Shown here: positions 1 to 64,000 of the stretch, in pieces | Numbering within the stretch: position 1 is the stretch's first letter | Layout of the letters: each line of letters starts with the position of its first letter | Origin: Atrina japonica | Lineage: Eukaryota > Mollusca > Bivalvia > Pterioida > Pinnidae | NCBI GenBank assembly: GCA_030159075.1 | Contig: BROG01000299.1 | Location: forward strand, 693,501-757,500 | DNA length: 64,000 bases | Direction of reading: 5' to 3' | Notes under the pieces: model-generated | Database searches by the model: none | Seen by the model: the letters and a program-made list of their open reading frames with translations, nothing else | What the model was told of the DNA's origin: nothing | Program-made: the position numbers and the translations under genes

Positions 1-461
1 GACTTCAAAATTTTTATTACAAATTGTGTGGTGAAAATGCTTTGAAAGTGACCAAAAATCAGTATTTCACAAATACAACAAGTTTAAAATACTTCGAAAA
101 CAAATAAATGATTATGACTGTACTCTGTTTGAAGTCACATGGGCATATATTTACGACAAACTTTTGACCACCAAAACTTTACTCCCTTTACAGTACAGAA
201 ATTCCAACCTAGCAAATAGGTAGATATGCTTGTACATGGTAGCAGGGTAGAGAATTTTAATGAATATATCAACATATATTTTTTTCCTACCTCCATAGCT
301 TAACTTCATAACCTATGATTTTTATAAATCCCCTCTGACCCCCATCCCCTAAAATCAGAGAGCATATTGAGTTTTAGTCCTTCCGTTTGTCTGTTTTGCA
401 TAATATTGGTTTTACTTGAAAAGACAGTTTAGATCAGAGACCTAATTCAAATTAATCATCA

Positions 462-661
462 GGACCCAGTTGCACAACACATTGTTAAATTTAACCTACA
501 TTTATCCTGTTGGTTTAACATTAGTTAACTTCACCTTAAATCTAACAACCTAAATTTAACAACCTAAATTTAACAACCTAAATTTAACGTGAAGTTAACC
601 AATGTTAAACCAATGGGTTAAATGTACGTTAAATTTAACAATGTGTTTTGCAACTGGGTCC
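462..661. mobile_element. Fold-back MITE, ~200 bp
   Basis: Both ends read GGACCCAGTTGCA inwards, and the inverted arms match for roughly 80 bp (ACATTGTTAAATTTAAC in both). The loop contains about three copies of a 17 bp unit AACCTAAATTTAACAAC. No coding capacity. Confidence 0.8.
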
Positions 662-1249
662 AGGATGTTGCAATAATAGCTCCTTATCACTGAACTAGCA
701 TTGCCACACAAGATTCTTCTCAAAGAGTGCGAGTTATATTTACAGAATAAACCTAATATAGAAACAAATATCTCTTTATACAAACATAAATATACATTGA
801 CTTTTGACCTTCAATAATGACCTGGTGATGGCCATTTGCATTCTACATACGAAATACCATTACACCTTAGGCTTACATCTTGAAGGAATAAGAATCTATA
901 ATCACTTTGTCTACGAACAGTTTGACAGCCGTTTACAGAGAAATAGTTATACAATGCATCATCCCATCTATCCAACATTGGTCGGAGATGAAAAAAAAAA
1001 TTCTCAGTAAATTCTACCTGAAACTACAGGACTCCAGCAGAACAGGTGGTGGTCCCTGAAAAAGTCCTTGGTCCTTCTGTAGCCGATCAAAGGATTCTGG
1101 GAAAAATTCCACCATTAGGTCGAGTATACTGGAGGCAAGGAAAAGAATTCCTGCGTGTGATCGATAGTTATGTGTCAGCTGATATACCTACGAACAAAGA
1201 CCAAAAATATTTATCAACAATATAACTTTCCTGTTTATATATGCCATCA

Positions 1250-1900
1250 ATTTTGACAGGACGTATTATGGTATACCGTTGTCCTTCCGTACGTGGTCCA
1301 CACTTAGCACGATAACTCAAAAATGCCTGAACAGATTTCAATGAATTTTTGGTAGTTAGTTTCTTAACCTAAATGCAAGCTCCCTTTGAAATGTAATTAA
1401 ATTCTGATTTTCTGTGCTGAGTTATGATCCTTGGAAATACATAAATATTTGAAAAATAAGAGTTTTCACAGTTTTTCTTTGTAATGCTTCAACATAGTGA
1501 GTTGATATTTGATATTTGGTTATATCTATATGATTCACAGATCAATTTCAAATTTGGTTCCAGTCAGATGATTTTGTGCAGAGTTAAGGCCCCTTGACTT
1601 AGTAATTTTTTTTTTAAAATATCCCTTTCTGCACCTTTTCTTTGCAATGCCTCTACATATTGATTTGATATTTGGTATATCATTGTATCGAAATGAGTTA
1701 CAGATCAACTTCAAATTTGGTTCTCGTCGAATGATTTCGTGTAGAATTATGGCCCCTTGACTTAGTAAATTTTTAAAAAATATCCCTTTTTGCACCTTTT
1801 CTTTCCTTGGATGATTTTGTGCAGAGTTGGCCCCTTGACTTAGTAAATTTTTAAAAAATATCCCTTTCTGCACCTTTTCTTTGCAATGCCTATGCATATT
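1250..1900. repeat. Degenerate tandem repeat, ~120 bp unit
   Basis: Three copies of a block containing GCCCCTTGACTTAGTAA, AAAATATCCCTTTCTGCACC and TTCTTTGCAATGCC follow each other from about 1560 to 1890, the middle one shortened. The leading part (1250-1450) looks like another dispersed repeat. Any ORF here is a by-product of the repeat. Confidence 0.6.
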
Positions 1901-2039
1901 ATTTATTTTGTATTTTCTTCCAGTGATAATATTTTTTTTCTTTTCATGGAATAGATATTATGGTAAATAGAACTTTTACTCTTCCCCTAGACATAAATTA
2001 TATCGCCTCAGAAAATAGGGGGGGAATCTCAAATTTACA

Positions 2040-3055
2040 AATTTACTCCTAAGGAGTGGAGGAGACTTAAAAAATGAATGAAAATGACAAAGCTGGGAAA
2101 GGTGTCAAAAACGTGTTAAAAAATAGTTTTCAAACTTATTCCAAAAAACAGCAAATTGAATCAAGCATCCATAAAAATCACTCAGATCAATTAGTTTTTC
2201 AATCCATGCAGCAGTTCTGGTGAAGACTTGGAGCCTCTTTTGCCCCACCTTGGATCCACCCCTGGGCTGATTGGGCCAAAATGAACAAACTTGGTAGAGG
2301 ACTTTGAGTACTTACTTCCGATAAAGTTTCATCAAAATCGCTTCAGTGGTTTTGCAGAAGAAGTTGAAAATGTGGAAAATCACAACCCCCCTTCCCGCCT
2401 CATATTTGCAGTCTTAACCCTTTCAACCCTACAGACCTCAACAGACTGGTCATAAACAATAGAAAGAGGATACCATTCAGATATTCAGGGGTGAAAGTGT
2501 TAAAAAAAAAAAAAAAAATTCAAAAAATTAAATTTCAGCAAAATTCTTTCAGGAAAGCATTTGTCTACCAAACCACAGGTAAACACATAAATAAATGCCT
2601 CATAATGAATATAGGGGAGAAAATCAAAGAAATAATACAACAATGAATGAAAATTACAAAGTCTAAAAAGACGTCAAAAACGCATCAAAAATTTATTTTC
2701 CAATTTCAACGAAATTAACAAACTTGAATTATACATTTATGTAGATCACTCAGATACAGTTAGTTTTTCAATTCATGCAGCAGTTCTGGAGGAGAAGATT
2801 TTTAAAGAGGGGTACCCCCTGGGGGTCTCTTTTGCCCCACCCTGGGCTGATCAGGCCGAAATGCACAAACTTGGTAGAGGAACTTGAGATCTTGCTTCCT
2901 GTAAAGTTTCATCAAAATCCCTTCAGCGGTTTTGGAGGAGAAGTCAAAAATGTGAAAAGTTTATGGACAGATGGACAGACAGACAGACAGACGACGGACA
3001 AAAGACAATCAGAAAAGCTAAATGCTAATGCTCACAATTTTCCAAAGTCTCGCTA
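2040..3055. repeat. Two copies of a dispersed repeat ('CAGCAGTTCTGG' family)
   Basis: 2200-2400 and 2740-3055 share GCAGCAGTTCTGG, TTTTGCCCCACC, AAACTTGGTAGAGGA and GTAAAGTTTCATCAAAAT in the same order; the second ends in an (ACAG)n tract. Further copies lie at 56230-57010 and 62510-62880. Confidence 0.7.
2414..2503. mobile_element. TTAA-bounded miniature element, 90 bp
   Basis: Bounded by TTAA on both sides with inverted ends CCCTTTCA / TGAAAGTG. The TTAA target and CCCTTT start are typical of piggyBac-mobilised elements. Related pieces are at 6184-6269, 8237-8327, 13513-13600, 40778-40866, about 41040-41126 and 61755-61845. Confidence 0.65.
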
Positions 3056-3090
3056 AATTTGACATTTTCAAAGATTTAAATATACATTAC

Positions 3091-64000
<60,910 letters not shown>

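Overview
The window is eukaryotic, AT-rich and dominated by introns and repeats. The dispersed tRNA-headed SINEs whose 3' part contains the 'gttctttaacgtgcc' and 'actcatatggagacgt' blocks, and the many MITEs and minisatellites, are what I would expect of a bivalve mollusc. That organism call is inference from repeat style, not from a marker gene.

The whole window is one transcription unit on the minus strand. Twenty-five exons (numbered here E1 at 64000 to E25 at 3091) can be placed with GT/AG borders. Every junction except E13/E14 is in phase, giving about 2,230 residues of one open protein. Both ends of the gene lie outside. The protein is a TRANK1-type protein (TPR and ankyrin repeat-containing protein 1 family). 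In order it carries ankyrin exons (64.0-61.4 kb), a TPR pair (60.5-55.9 kb), ankyrin exons (52.5-46.7 kb), a linker exon (44.0 kb), a second TPR pair (42.4-39.7 kb), ankyrin exons (32.7-26.9 kb), a short Q/K-rich coiled coil (24.6-23.4 kb), more ankyrin exons (20.1-16.7 kb), and charged linkers (14.5-13.0 kb). A superfamily 1 (UvrD/Rep-like) helicase begins at 11.9 kb with a Walker A at 11152-11175 and reaches motif II (DETQD) and motif III (GDTAQSI) at 3.3-3.2 kb. The helicase C-terminal lobe lies to the left of the window. Immediately before Walker A, the first part of E22 has the sequence pattern of a RelE/ParE-like fold.

The exons fall into repeated classes with the same splice phases (TPR-a 2/0, TPR-b 0/1, 'W' helical exon 2/1, ankyrin 2/1). 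The scaffold therefore looks built by tandem duplication of a TPR-ankyrin module. A decayed copy of linker exon E8 survives at 17266-17391.

Introns hold minisatellites (27 bp at 3.5 kb, 42 bp at 17.9 kb, 33 bp at 22.1 kb, 65 bp at 27.4-31.5 kb, 31 bp at 36.3-38.65 kb, ~41 bp at 51.7 kb), CA tracts, three or more tRNA-derived SINE families, and pogo/Tigger-like, hAT-like and piggyBac-like non-autonomous elements. They also hold a long fold-back element filled with GTGATATCAC palindromes (4451-5223) and a 2.2 kb C-rich, G-poor block (about 52970-55205) lying inside a SINE. One possible coding exon on the plus strand (34813-35069) sits in the E10/E11 intron. Residue numbers in exon entries count from the start of that exon.
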